The notes beneath the pieces are model-generated. The model was not told where the DNA came from, did not search any database, and saw nothing but the letters and a program-made list of their open reading frames with translations. 64,000 nt of DNA from Pantoea sp. CCBC3-3-1. Its GTDB lineage: Bacteria > Pseudomonadota > Gammaproteobacteria > Enterobacterales > Enterobacteriaceae. Location: the NCBI RefSeq assembly GCF_007981265.1, contig NZ_CP034363.1, positions 3,720,001 to 3,784,000 of the forward strand, written 5' to 3'. Both the position numbers and the translations under genes were made by a program. Shown here one piece after another: positions 19,506 through 27,713 of this stretch (position 1 is its first letter; every line of letters starts with the position of its first letter).

Positions 19506-19911
19506 GCTTCCTCCGGCACAGAACGCGATAAAGGCGCGGCTGTTGTCCGTGACGCCATGCTGCGAGCTGCGGCATTTGGCGGCAGACGGGACGCAGCAAT
19601 CGTTGTAGTCCGGCCCGCCATTCGGGTAACACCACCACATCCATTGGTAGCATAACCAGGCCTTCGCTCCATTCACTAAGATAGTACGGCGGCTGCTGGC
19701 ATTGCAGCATATGCCAGCCATCACGATTGATAGCCGCCCAGGTGACATAGCCGATCAGGCTCTGCTGGTCGTCATGCAGCAGATGATAGTTGCCGGCGCG
19801 CACGGCGAACAGCAGGTTGCGACTTTGCTCGGCGCTGGTCGCCAGCTGTACAGAGGTACGTAACGTATAAATTTTGCCCAGCGCGGCATAACGCTCTTCG
19901 GTCTTTTCCAT
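19498..19911 (-). CDS. HlyC-type toxin-activating acyltransferase-like (MchD/MceI-like)
   Basis: A 137-residue protein with the layout of the HlyC/TOLIP acyltransferase family: LGKIYTLRTS at 11-20, GYVTWA at 54-59 (compare AYCSWA in HlyC), SEWSEG at 79-84 and DVVVLP at 91-96. The catalytic His of HlyC, expected around residue 24, is not seen; Ala or Thr stands in its place. Among relatives, MchD/MceI of microcin clusters pair with MchC/MceJ, and here the next gene is MchC-like. It overlaps the upstream permease stop (TAATG) and the downstream start by 8 bases. Substrate unknown. Confidence 0.6.
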   Translation of the reverse strand: MEKTEERYAALGKIYTLRTSVQLATSAEQSRNLLFAVRAGNYHLLHDDQQSLIGYVTWAAINRDGWHMLQCQQPPYYLSEWSEGLVMLPMDVVVLPEWRAGLQRLLRPVCRQMPQLAAWRHGQQPRLYRVLCRRKHD

Positions 19912-21077
19912 TATTTCCCCTTGGTCGCGGCGCTGATAGCGCGTAGCACAAACAGCGAAGCGATAAAGCTGACCAGTACGCCATAAGCGACACTGATTAT
20001 CTGGATCCTGACGCTCACCACCAGCGGAAATACCAGCTCGCGCGCGTGGTCGAAAGTAGTAAAAGTAATGCCGTTAAATAACAACATACTCAGTAATGAA
20101 CCCGCCAATGCACCAGCCAGGCCAGGCAGAACTATCTGGCAGAGGTAAGATGCGCCGATAATCCGGCCGTACCCCAGCAGTAGCAGCATCGCCAACTGAT
20201 CCTGCTGGTTAGCAATTAGCGATTCGCAGAGCGCGATAATGCCTGCTGTCACCGAAATCGCCGCCAGTAGTGAAAAGAGCAGCCCAAATCCCAGCAGCAT
20301 CTGGCTTAGTCCTTCGCTGCCGCCCGCATAGTGCGTCCGGCTGTCGCTGATAGTTACCCTGTCGCTGAGCGAACCGGCCATCGCTTGCTGATACTCCCTG
20401 GCATCGCTGGCGCTACCGGTAAAAGCGACCAGGTTGTAATCAAGCCCGGCTCCCCAACTGGTGCGGATATGTTCCAGATCGGCAAGGAACTCAGACTGAC
20501 GTGGCGATCCTCCGGTGGAAAACTCGCCGACAATTTTCCATTCGCGCTCATGCAGGCGAATCGTCGCGCCGGGTCGAAAAGCCGGATAGTGCTGTGCCAG
20601 CGAAGCCCCGACCAACAGCTCGTTCTGTCCCGGCTGGAACAGCCTGCCGCTTGTCAGCCTTAGCAGCGGCAGGCTGTTGGCATTTAGCAGCGTAAAGGCA
20701 GCAGGCGTAACGCCACGCACCAGATACTCTTTTTCTGTGTTGTCAGGACTCAGGCGCGCCAGTACCACCCACTCAGGCGACAGTGCGATCACGCCAGGCA
20801 GGCGCGAAAGCTGCGCAGCCTGAGTGCGCGTTATCGTGCTGGTGAGTTCAGCGGAGGAATCTTTGCTCTGGGCAAAATAGAGTCCCGGTTCCGCGCTGGA
20901 TTCCAGCGCGCTAATCAGCCCTTCACGCAGGGAAAACAGCGAGGTGACAATCACCGAAAGAAAAATAAAGCTGGTCAGGATGGCGGCAAGATAAAGCGGT
21001 CGCCGCCACAGGTTACGCAGGCCAATCCTCAGCAGCACGGCTAGCTGGTGTCCCTGGTTTGAAGGTTGCAAGTTCAT
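19911..21077 (-). CDS. FtsX-like ABC transporter permease (second subunit)
   Basis: A 388-residue inner-membrane permease of the MacB/FtsX type: one N-terminal membrane helix (YLAAILTSFIFLSVIVTSLF), a periplasmic domain of about 200 residues, and three C-terminal helices. The start at 21077 gives an ATGA overlap with the preceding permease. It probably forms a heterodimer with that permease, driven by the ATPase at 22228 and linked to the HlyD-type adaptor, to export the modified peptide or give self-protection. Confidence 0.8.
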   Translation of the reverse strand: MNLQPSNQGHQLAVLLRIGLRNLWRRPLYLAAILTSFIFLSVIVTSLFSLREGLISALESSAEPGLYFAQSKDSSAELTSTITRTQAAQLSRLPGVIALSPEWVVLARLSPDNTEKEYLVRGVTPAAFTLLNANSLPLLRLTSGRLFQPGQNELLVGASLAQHYPAFRPGATIRLHEREWKIVGEFSTGGSPRQSEFLADLEHIRTSWGAGLDYNLVAFTGSASDAREYQQAMAGSLSDRVTISDSRTHYAGGSEGLSQMLLGFGLLFSLLAAISVTAGIIALCESLIANQQDQLAMLLLLGYGRIIGASYLCQIVLPGLAGALAGSLLSMLLFNGITFTTFDHARELVFPLVVSVRIQIISVAYGVLVSFIASLFVLRAISAATKGK

Positions 21078-22231
21078 TTGCCTTCCTCTCGCAGCCGCGC
21101 GATCTGAAGCAGCGACGGCAGGCCGCAGCAAAGGGAGAGCGCCAGAACCAGCAGGATGCTGGCGAGATAATCCTGCCAGTGCGGCGTTATGCCGCTTAAC
21201 GCGGAAGGAAACAATCCCGGCAGTAAAAACAGGATCAACAGCGATAACAGAACGCCCGCCGCCGCGCCGGCCAGCGTAATCGCGGCAAGCTGCAAAGCGA
21301 CGGCTCTAAGCAGGCGCGCCTTGCCAAATCCCAAATAGCTGAGCGTCCTATAGTCGTCCAGCGCTTTTTGGGTCATCACGTAAAAATTAGTGCTGAGCAA
21401 CAGCGCCAGCAGCAGGCAAAGCGCGAGATTGACCCAAAAGATCACCCGGCTGAAATTGAACAATTTGCTCATAAACAATTTCATCTGCATACGCACGGGC
21501 GCGGTTTGCGTCATTCCACGCATTCGCTCTGCGCTGAACAAACGATCGATTTCCCGCGAGACATTTTCAGCGAAAGCGCCAGGTTTCGGCATGGCCATAA
21601 AAAAGCTCACCAGTCCTTTGCCATTTTGCCTGGCGTTTTCCAGATAGTCATAATGCATCCAGACCGCAGGCGGGTTGTCCGTTTGCGTTTCTTCAACAAT
21701 GCCGGTGATATAAAGATCGAGGATCGGATTCGGCGCCAGCTGCCAGATAGTGGAAGAGAGAGGCAGACGATCTCCCGTTTTCAGCTGATACTGGGCCGCG
21801 AAGCGGCTATCCACCAGCACGCCCTGGCGATCGTGCTGCCAGCTTTCCAGCACTGCTGGCGCTATTTTCAGCGATGGCAGCATTGAAAAATAGTCACGAT
21901 CTTCGATGGCAACGGCTGGAACAAACCAGCCCGGGTGCCGGTAATAAGCGCCAACCCAGACTCCCCAGCTTACCCGGCTGACATCCGGCAACCCGGCAAT
22001 TTTCTGCTGATAGAACTGCGGCAACGGCATCTGTGAGCTTAGCGTATTCAGCACCAGCAAGCGGTTATCGCCAGCCTGGCCGTCGCTTGCCTGTAGGCTG
22101 AAAGCGCGATCGAGGGTTAGCGTAAGCTGTAATAACGCTACGCCGCTGGCGACAAACAGCAGGAGCATGATAAATCTGCGTGGCTGCTGGATGGCGGAGC
22201 GCCAAAGCCAGAGGTAAAAAGCTGATTTCAT
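21074..22231 (-). CDS. FtsX-like ABC transporter permease (first subunit)
   Basis: A 385-residue MacB/FtsX-type permease: N-terminal membrane helix FIMLLLFVASGVALLQLTL, a periplasmic domain of about 220 residues, then three hydrophobic segments (VNLALCLLLALLLSTNF onwards). Start and stop overlap neighbours by 4 bases (ATGA) on both sides, so it is translationally coupled to the ATPase before it and the second permease after it. Confidence 0.82.
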   Translation of the reverse strand: MKSAFYLWLWRSAIQQPRRFIMLLLFVASGVALLQLTLTLDRAFSLQASDGQAGDNRLLVLNTLSSQMPLPQFYQQKIAGLPDVSRVSWGVWVGAYYRHPGWFVPAVAIEDRDYFSMLPSLKIAPAVLESWQHDRQGVLVDSRFAAQYQLKTGDRLPLSSTIWQLAPNPILDLYITGIVEETQTDNPPAVWMHYDYLENARQNGKGLVSFFMAMPKPGAFAENVSREIDRLFSAERMRGMTQTAPVRMQMKLFMSKLFNFSRVIFWVNLALCLLLALLLSTNFYVMTQKALDDYRTLSYLGFGKARLLRAVALQLAAITLAGAAAGVLLSLLILFLLPGLFPSALSGITPHWQDYLASILLVLALSLCCGLPSLLQIARLREEGK

Positions 22232-22926
22232 GGCGCTTCCCGACGAACGAGCTGACCGTCTCTGAGCTGAAGCTGACGCTGCGCGCGCGCGGCAACCTGA
22301 ACGTCGTGCGTCACTATGACAATGGCTTTGCCTTGCTCCCGGCTCAGCAACTGCATGATCTCCATGACCTCTTCGCCCGCTTCCCGGCTGATGTCTCCGG
22401 TAGGCTCATCGCATAGCAGCAGATCTGGATTGGTGACAATCGCACGTGCGATCGCCACGCGCTGGCGCTCACCGCCGGAAAGTTCATCAGGCCGGTGCTG
22501 ACGACGATGCGCCATATTTACCAGTTCGAGCGCGGCATTAACCCGCTGCTGGCGCTGCCGCGCATCAATGCGCCAAAGATGTAGCGGCAGCGCAACATTT
22601 TCTTCAGCACTCAGAACCGGCAGCAGATTATAAAACTGGAAAACAAAGCCGATGTGACGCGCACGAAGCTCGGTACGTACGCTCGTCCGTTTTCCATGTA
22701 GAGGATGCCCCTGCAAAAATACCTCGCCCCGATCGCAGGTATTTACGCCCGAAATCACGTTCAGCAGCGTCGATTTACCCGATCCGGAAGGCCCCATAAT
22801 GCTGACCATCTCGCCAGGGCCAAGCGTGAAATCTACCTCGTTTAATACCGCAATGCGCTCGCGGCCTTTGCGATAATCCTTACTGACCTGGCGTAGCTGA
22901 ACCACATGGCCGCTTGTTTCACTCAT
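22228..22926 (-). CDS. ABC transporter ATP-binding protein (LolD/MacB type)
   Basis: A 232-residue ATPase with Walker A GPSGSGKS, signature [14 protein letters not shown] and Walker [12 protein letters not shown], the style of LolD/MacB ATPases that work with FtsX-like permeases. Start at 22926 (ATG, just after a TTG) overlaps the end of the adaptor gene. It energises the paired permeases downstream. Confidence 0.88.
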   Translation of the reverse strand: MSETSGHVVQLRQVSKDYRKGRERIAVLNEVDFTLGPGEMVSIMGPSGSGKSTLLNVISGVNTCDRGEVFLQGHPLHGKRTSVRTELRARHIGFVFQFYNLLPVLSAEENVALPLHLWRIDARQRQQRVNAALELVNMAHRRQHRPDELSGGERQRVAIARAIVTNPDLLLCDEPTGDISREAGEEVMEIMQLLSREQGKAIVIVTHDVQVAARAQRQLQLRDGQLVRREAP

Positions 22927-23935
22927 CAAAATCTACCTGAATTGACATGTTGTGTTTCAGCCAGGGCTGCTGTTGCGCAAGTTTCACTACCACCAACACC
23001 GCCGCGCGCTGCTCATCCACCACCGAGGAGATAAGGCTAACGGTTCCCTGAACGCTATAATCGGGCAGGCCGTCCGGTTTCAGCGTTACGCTCTGCTGTA
23101 GCTGCACTTTGCCCAGCTGGTTTTCCGGCAGCCAGACCTCCGCATTGAAGTTATCCAGACCGACAATGGTAGCGATGCCGGTGCGGGTAAATCCGCCGCC
23201 TGCGGAAACCGGCGAAACCGTCTCGCCAGGAGAGGCGTCCAGCGAGACCACCCTGCCGTCGAACGGTGCGCGAATCACGGTGCGCGACAGATCGATCTCG
23301 CTGGCTTTCAACTGCCAGCCTGCCTGCTGCAGCTCCGCCCGATACTGGCTGTGCTGCGCCTCCAGCGCGTCCAGATCCGCTTTAGCGCTGTCGACATCGT
23401 CCTGGCTGACATAGCCCTGCGGCAACAATCTGCTCAGCCGCTGCAGCTGATTACGCGCTCGTGGCAGGCGCGACATGACCTGAGCGAGCTTGCCCGCCAC
23501 CATTTGCTGGTTGGCGTTCAGCGCGGCGATCTGCGCCCTGAGCGAACGCCCATCCAGCGACGCCAGCCGATCGCCTTTTTTTACCGTATCGCCCCGCTGC
23601 ACATAAATCTCCTCTACGGTGCCGGTGATCTCCGCAGATACCGTGGATAAGCGATCGGCTTTAATAAATCCTGCGGCAGTGACTGCGGAAGCGCTGACGG
23701 CAACGGCTGGCGCGCTGGCGGCAACCGGCACTACGGGAGCTAGTGTAACCGAGCGGCTGAAAAACACGCTGCCTGTCAGGATGCCTGCCAGCGACAGCAA
23801 CAGCATGCCCAGCCCCAGCGCCGCCATTTTGCGCCATCGCCGATCCGACGGCTGCGCCATGGGCGGCGTATTCAGCAGATGCAAAGCCTGCTGGCGGGCG
23901 GCATCCCGCGAAACATCTGGCGATGATGAGCTCAT
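22919..23935 (-). CDS. HlyD/MacA-type periplasmic adaptor protein
   Basis: A 338-residue membrane-fusion protein. One N-terminal membrane anchor (MAALGLGMLLLSLAGILTG), a biotinyl-lipoyl half-motif (GTVEEIYVQRGDTVKKGDRL), a coiled-coil hairpin of about 90 residues, the second lipoyl half (VIRAPFDGRVVSLDASPGE) and a beta-barrel domain. With the ATPase and two FtsX permeases it makes a MacAB-like tripartite exporter, which would use TolC or an equivalent encoded elsewhere. Confidence 0.87.
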   Translation of the reverse strand: MSSSSPDVSRDAARQQALHLLNTPPMAQPSDRRWRKMAALGLGMLLLSLAGILTGSVFFSRSVTLAPVVPVAASAPAVAVSASAVTAAGFIKADRLSTVSAEITGTVEEIYVQRGDTVKKGDRLASLDGRSLRAQIAALNANQQMVAGKLAQVMSRLPRARNQLQRLSRLLPQGYVSQDDVDSAKADLDALEAQHSQYRAELQQAGWQLKASEIDLSRTVIRAPFDGRVVSLDASPGETVSPVSAGGGFTRTGIATIVGLDNFNAEVWLPENQLGKVQLQQSVTLKPDGLPDYSVQGTVSLISSVVDEQRAAVLVVVKLAQQQPWLKHNMSIQVDFDE

Positions 23936-23941
23936 TATGGC

Positions 23942-24157
23942 TTAACGTGCTCCGCCGGTCAGACGCAACACCAGACCAATAAACAGCAGCGTAATGCCCG
24001 AGGCATAAACCGGGAACCAGCGCGCCCACCAGTTACCAGTGAACAGTGGCGCGCTGTTGATATGACTGGTGGCATAGCTGGCGTAAAGGTTCAGACCAAA
24101 AGCTATTGCAAAGCTGACAAGGCCGATAAAAATTAATAAATTTGAGACTTTATGCAT
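23942..24157 (-). CDS. Small two-helix membrane protein of the RiPP operon
   Basis: A 71-residue protein with two predicted membrane helices (LLIFIGLVSFAIAFGLNLYA and YASGITLLFIGLVLRLT) joined by a short aromatic loop. I do not recognise a family. Its start overlaps the LanB stop by 8 bases (ATGCATAA), so it is part of the operon. A role in export or producer immunity is possible but only inferred from position. Confidence 0.7.
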   Translation of the reverse strand: MHKVSNLLIFIGLVSFAIAFGLNLYASYATSHINSAPLFTGNWWARWFPVYASGITLLFIGLVLRLTGGAR

Positions 24158-26687
24158 TATGTTTCTCCTGTTCTGGGAACATCAGGGATAGATCGAAATT
24201 GTTGCCGGAAATCACCATTTCACTATGAATCTCCGCCACATAATTATTTTCCTGCATCTGCATCCAGCTATTTTCCGGGGCGGGAAGTGCTTCGCGGAAA
24301 ACCAGCCAGTCGGCCTTTCGCGCCAGCAGAAGCAGTTGGTCCAGACAGTGTGTATTGCCCAACCTACACCACATTGGTTTACGAATTTTGTCATTGTTGA
24401 AGGCCTGCCAACTGAGGCTATCGTTATACTGGCCGTTGACATAGCTGTCTGGCGGAATGCCCTGCTTAAGCAGCAGTTCCAGTAGAAGCATCGGGTGATC
24501 GACGACGGGTTGTCCGGAGAACTCCCGGAAAATCCGCGAGGTACGTAACCACCACGTTTCACGTATCAGTACGCAGTTATCTTCTTCCAGCCTTGGTGCA
24601 TGGCGAAAATCGTCGTCCTGCTCCGAGGCCATCAGCTGACTCCAGGCAGGACGACCTATCTGTACAGGTTCAGCCAGCACGGTCAGCAGGTATTTTGTGC
24701 CCCAGGCAATCATCGGCGTGGCCGCTCCCAGATAGAAGGGCTGCAATGCCTGCCCTTGCTGGTCCTTAAAATGCAACAATCCGCTTGCCGCATCGTGGCA
24801 CAGGTGGATCTGAGCCAGCACGAGATCGTCTGCCACCTGCTGCGGCTCGTTCAAACACAGATGATGTTGCGCCAGCCGCGCCTGAGCCTGCAAATTACTG
24901 GATTCGCCGCTGAAGCTGAACGTTAACGGCAGCGCTGGCGCGGCGACCTGCTGCAGCCACAGTTTCAGTTGATCACGCCGTGCATCAGCGCCACCATCGT
25001 CGGTTAGCGTAGTGCGTGCCAGCTGCCAGGCAATACGAGAATAGGCATTATTAATCACTACTTTGCCATGGCGCTGGTGCAGCTCTCCGACATCGCTGGC
25101 CTCCAGCTGCAAAAATAGCGTAACCGGCAAACGCAGTGCCGCCGGGTCGATGCCTTTATAACTCAGACGGGCAACTGCGGCGGCAGGCTGTGAGAGTAGC
25201 TGCTGGCTGAAATGGATAAACTCCTGCCAACTTTCCTGTAAAAATAAGCCAATATCTTCGCATACGCCGCCCTCACCATAGCGCTGCAGAAAAGCCTGCC
25301 TAAGCCAGAGGTATTCCAGCGACAGACTCGCGCGCTTCGCCACCACTCTTGCTACCCGGGCCAGCACATCAGGCACGAAGGCATCCGGCAACGTCATGTC
25401 GATTCCCTCGCTCCAGGCATCTTCATACACAAGATTGCGGATTTCTGGCATTTGATGGCTGGTAAGCCGCTGCCAGCTCTCGTTTAGCGTCTGCTGCGCC
25501 TGCGCCAAAAGCTCGATACGGACTGTGTCTTTCGCCTTACGCAGTTGGCGCGGCAACTCGGGCAAAAGACTTAACGCCTCACTGGTCAGCTCTGCCGGCA
25601 GCAGCTCAAGCACAGCCGCTAACGGCGCTGGATGATGCGCGCTCCATTGTAATTGCGGACGCAACACGTCTTTGCGTATCAGCTTGCGCAACAGTCGTTC
25701 TGCCGACTGCGGCGCTATGCCTGCTGCGACAAAATGCTGGTGCCATTCGCTCCAGCGCTGTGCGCTACGTGCCGTCAGGATGGCGTCTACGTCCTGCGGC
25801 TCCAGGCTCAGCGCAAACTGCTGCTCTTCGTTCCATAACAGACCGCGCCGTTTTTCGTAGCGGTAAAAATGCCCGCGCAGCTGGCTGGCGGACATCCGCT
25901 GTAGGGAGGGATTGAGGCTCAGCGGCAGATCACGCTCTGCCAGCAGATGCTGGGAATACAGCGCTTCGCGCAGCGCCAGCGCGATCGAACGATTAAGACG
26001 GATGGTGGTCGCCACCTGCCAGTTGGTGGTCTGCAGGCTGGCGCCAGTTGCGCTATTAGCCAGCGGAAGCAGGATAAAAGAGGCGAATGTGCTGAAAGGA
26101 CTAATTTTACCCGCAGCACGGATCATATAGGCAAACAGCGAGCGCTCTACCCGCCGCCGTTTTTTCGCTGGCCATGCCTGCCAGTTTTGCGCCAGATCCG
26201 CCAGTAGTCGGGGAGACGCGAGAGTAAGCGCACGGCACATTGCCGGCTCGTCGGCGGCATCGGTTAATGCTTCGCGGGTAAGGTCGCTGACCTGCTGCCA
26301 GCACTGGCTGAAGGTTGCTTTCAGCTGCCGCCGCTCTTCGCTCAGCGCCTGCCATTCGGCAAGTTGCGCCAGCGTAACGTCGTCGTAATGTGCCAGCCAG
26401 GCGCTCACCTCTTCAGAAAGCAGGAAAGGGCGACCGTTATAGAGATGACGACGGTAGCGAATAAGTTCATTACGAACATTGTCTGCCGCAGGCAGTGCGA
26501 CATGCGCGTACAGGCTCTCGATCAGGGTCTGCCTGAGTTGTTGCCAGCGCGGTTCCTGTCGCTGCTGCTGCTGTATAACGGCCAGCAGGCCGTCAGGCAA
26601 TTTACTGACATATTGCGTTGGCAAGCCCGCGATACGGAGCAAAATGAACGGCGCGACTAACAGGCCGGGCTGAGAAAAAAGCATCAT
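24150..26687 (-). CDS. Lantibiotic dehydratase-type protein (LanB glutamylation part)
   Basis: An 845-residue protein of the lantibiotic dehydratase N-terminal family; the signature KISPFSTFASF lies at 194-204. LanB enzymes glutamylate Ser/Thr with glutamyl-tRNA(Glu), then eliminate glutamate to give dehydroalanine or dehydrobutyrine. The C-terminal elimination domain is missing and appears as a separate protein (32068-32973), the split form known from thiopeptide and goadsporin pathways. The start is one of two adjacent ATGs (26687 or 26684) overlapping the stop of the protease gene. Confidence 0.85.
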   Translation of the reverse strand: MMLFSQPGLLVAPFILLRIAGLPTQYVSKLPDGLLAVIQQQQRQEPRWQQLRQTLIESLYAHVALPAADNVRNELIRYRRHLYNGRPFLLSEEVSAWLAHYDDVTLAQLAEWQALSEERRQLKATFSQCWQQVSDLTREALTDAADEPAMCRALTLASPRLLADLAQNWQAWPAKKRRRVERSLFAYMIRAAGKISPFSTFASFILLPLANSATGASLQTTNWQVATTIRLNRSIALALREALYSQHLLAERDLPLSLNPSLQRMSASQLRGHFYRYEKRRGLLWNEEQQFALSLEPQDVDAILTARSAQRWSEWHQHFVAAGIAPQSAERLLRKLIRKDVLRPQLQWSAHHPAPLAAVLELLPAELTSEALSLLPELPRQLRKAKDTVRIELLAQAQQTLNESWQRLTSHQMPEIRNLVYEDAWSEGIDMTLPDAFVPDVLARVARVVAKRASLSLEYLWLRQAFLQRYGEGGVCEDIGLFLQESWQEFIHFSQQLLSQPAAAVARLSYKGIDPAALRLPVTLFLQLEASDVGELHQRHGKVVINNAYSRIAWQLARTTLTDDGGADARRDQLKLWLQQVAAPALPLTFSFSGESSNLQAQARLAQHHLCLNEPQQVADDLVLAQIHLCHDAASGLLHFKDQQGQALQPFYLGAATPMIAWGTKYLLTVLAEPVQIGRPAWSQLMASEQDDDFRHAPRLEEDNCVLIRETWWLRTSRIFREFSGQPVVDHPMLLLELLLKQGIPPDSYVNGQYNDSLSWQAFNNDKIRKPMWCRLGNTHCLDQLLLLARKADWLVFREALPAPENSWMQMQENNYVAEIHSEMVISGNNFDLSLMFPEQEKHNA

Positions 26688-27712
26688 ACCTCTGCTCCTG
26701 CCGCCAGCCAGCCCGCTATGCGCTGCCAGCTAATCATACTGACCCAGACCATCAGCCCTGCCATTACCATGCCGTAAAGCAGACAGTAGCTGCGAAACAA
26801 AGACCTTCCGGCGGCAGACCAGTTCAAGTTTTTTCCACTGGCGTCGCGCTGCGCGAACGCCTGAAACGCCCGGGTCATGTCGGAAAGCCGGAAAGGCGTA
26901 AGGTTGAACAAAAATCCGATAAGCACCAGCATTTGCAAAGGTCTTACCGTGGCGGCCACGGCGGTCGCGCATAAGAAGGCCAGCGCCCCCAGGCACAAAA
27001 GATCCACTAACGGCCCGGCCAGCGCCACCGTGGCCTGCACTTTGCGCTGCGGATAGAGCGCAATCGCGCTGGTGTTAACAAAAGCGGAAGGCAGCCACCA
27101 GCCGCGAAACTGTAATCCGGCCCCCAGAACCGGACAGCCGTAAAAACGGCAGGCCACGGCATGCCCCATCTCATGCAACAATAGCCACAGCGGCATGCCG
27201 AGCAGCATGACAGGCAGTTGACTGCCCTGCCATTCTCCCTGCATGAGCCAAATGTTCAGCGCTGGCAGGCTGGCTGCCGCCTGCCATAAAGCCAGCAACG
27301 CTGCGGCCCACAGCAGGCTGCGTCCCAGCCAGTGCGGAACAAGTTGCAGCAGGCTGGCAATCCGGCGCGCCGCCGCATCCGGATTGGGCAGCGGAATACG
27401 CCCGGCCACTTTCGTTACAGCAGGACGCTCTGCGCCGTCGTCGATCATATTGGCCTGCCGCAGGCGCTGCAAAAAAGCGTGCAGCGCCTGCTGACACTGT
27501 TCAGGCGTGGCCTGCGGGTAGTGTTTCGCCAGCTCGTCCTGTAAGGCGGCTAAAGAGGTTCCCACCAGCAACTGCTGCGCCAGCCGGGCAGAGACGCCGC
27601 TCAGTTTTAGCGGCGCATTGCTGTTCTCCCGCAGCAACAGCGCGACATCGCCCTGCGGCGAAGCCAGTTTTACATCATCATATAAGCGCAACGGCGTGGA
27701 TACGGGCAGCAT
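26684..27712 (-). CDS. PqqD-like/M50 site-2-protease-type membrane metalloprotease
   Basis: A 342-residue protein. Residues 1-95 look like a PqqD-type winged helix (SARLAQQLLVGTSLAALQDEL), the fold that serves as a RiPP recognition element. From about 130 on it is a multi-helix membrane protein with the zinc motif HEMGH (180-184) and the second S2P motif NLTPFRLSD (Asn 270, Asp 278), so both M50 zinc-binding parts are present. A natural inference is leader removal or processing of the precursor at the membrane. The start at 27712 follows the SagB stop by one base. Confidence 0.8.
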   Translation of the reverse strand: MLPVSTPLRLYDDVKLASPQGDVALLLRENSNAPLKLSGVSARLAQQLLVGTSLAALQDELAKHYPQATPEQCQQALHAFLQRLRQANMIDDGAERPAVTKVAGRIPLPNPDAAARRIASLLQLVPHWLGRSLLWAAALLALWQAAASLPALNIWLMQGEWQGSQLPVMLLGMPLWLLLHEMGHAVACRFYGCPVLGAGLQFRGWWLPSAFVNTSAIALYPQRKVQATVALAGPLVDLLCLGALAFLCATAVAATVRPLQMLVLIGFLFNLTPFRLSDMTRAFQAFAQRDASGKNLNWSAAGRSLFRSYCLLYGMVMAGLMVWVSMISWQRIAGWLAAGAEV

Positions 27713-27713
27713 C

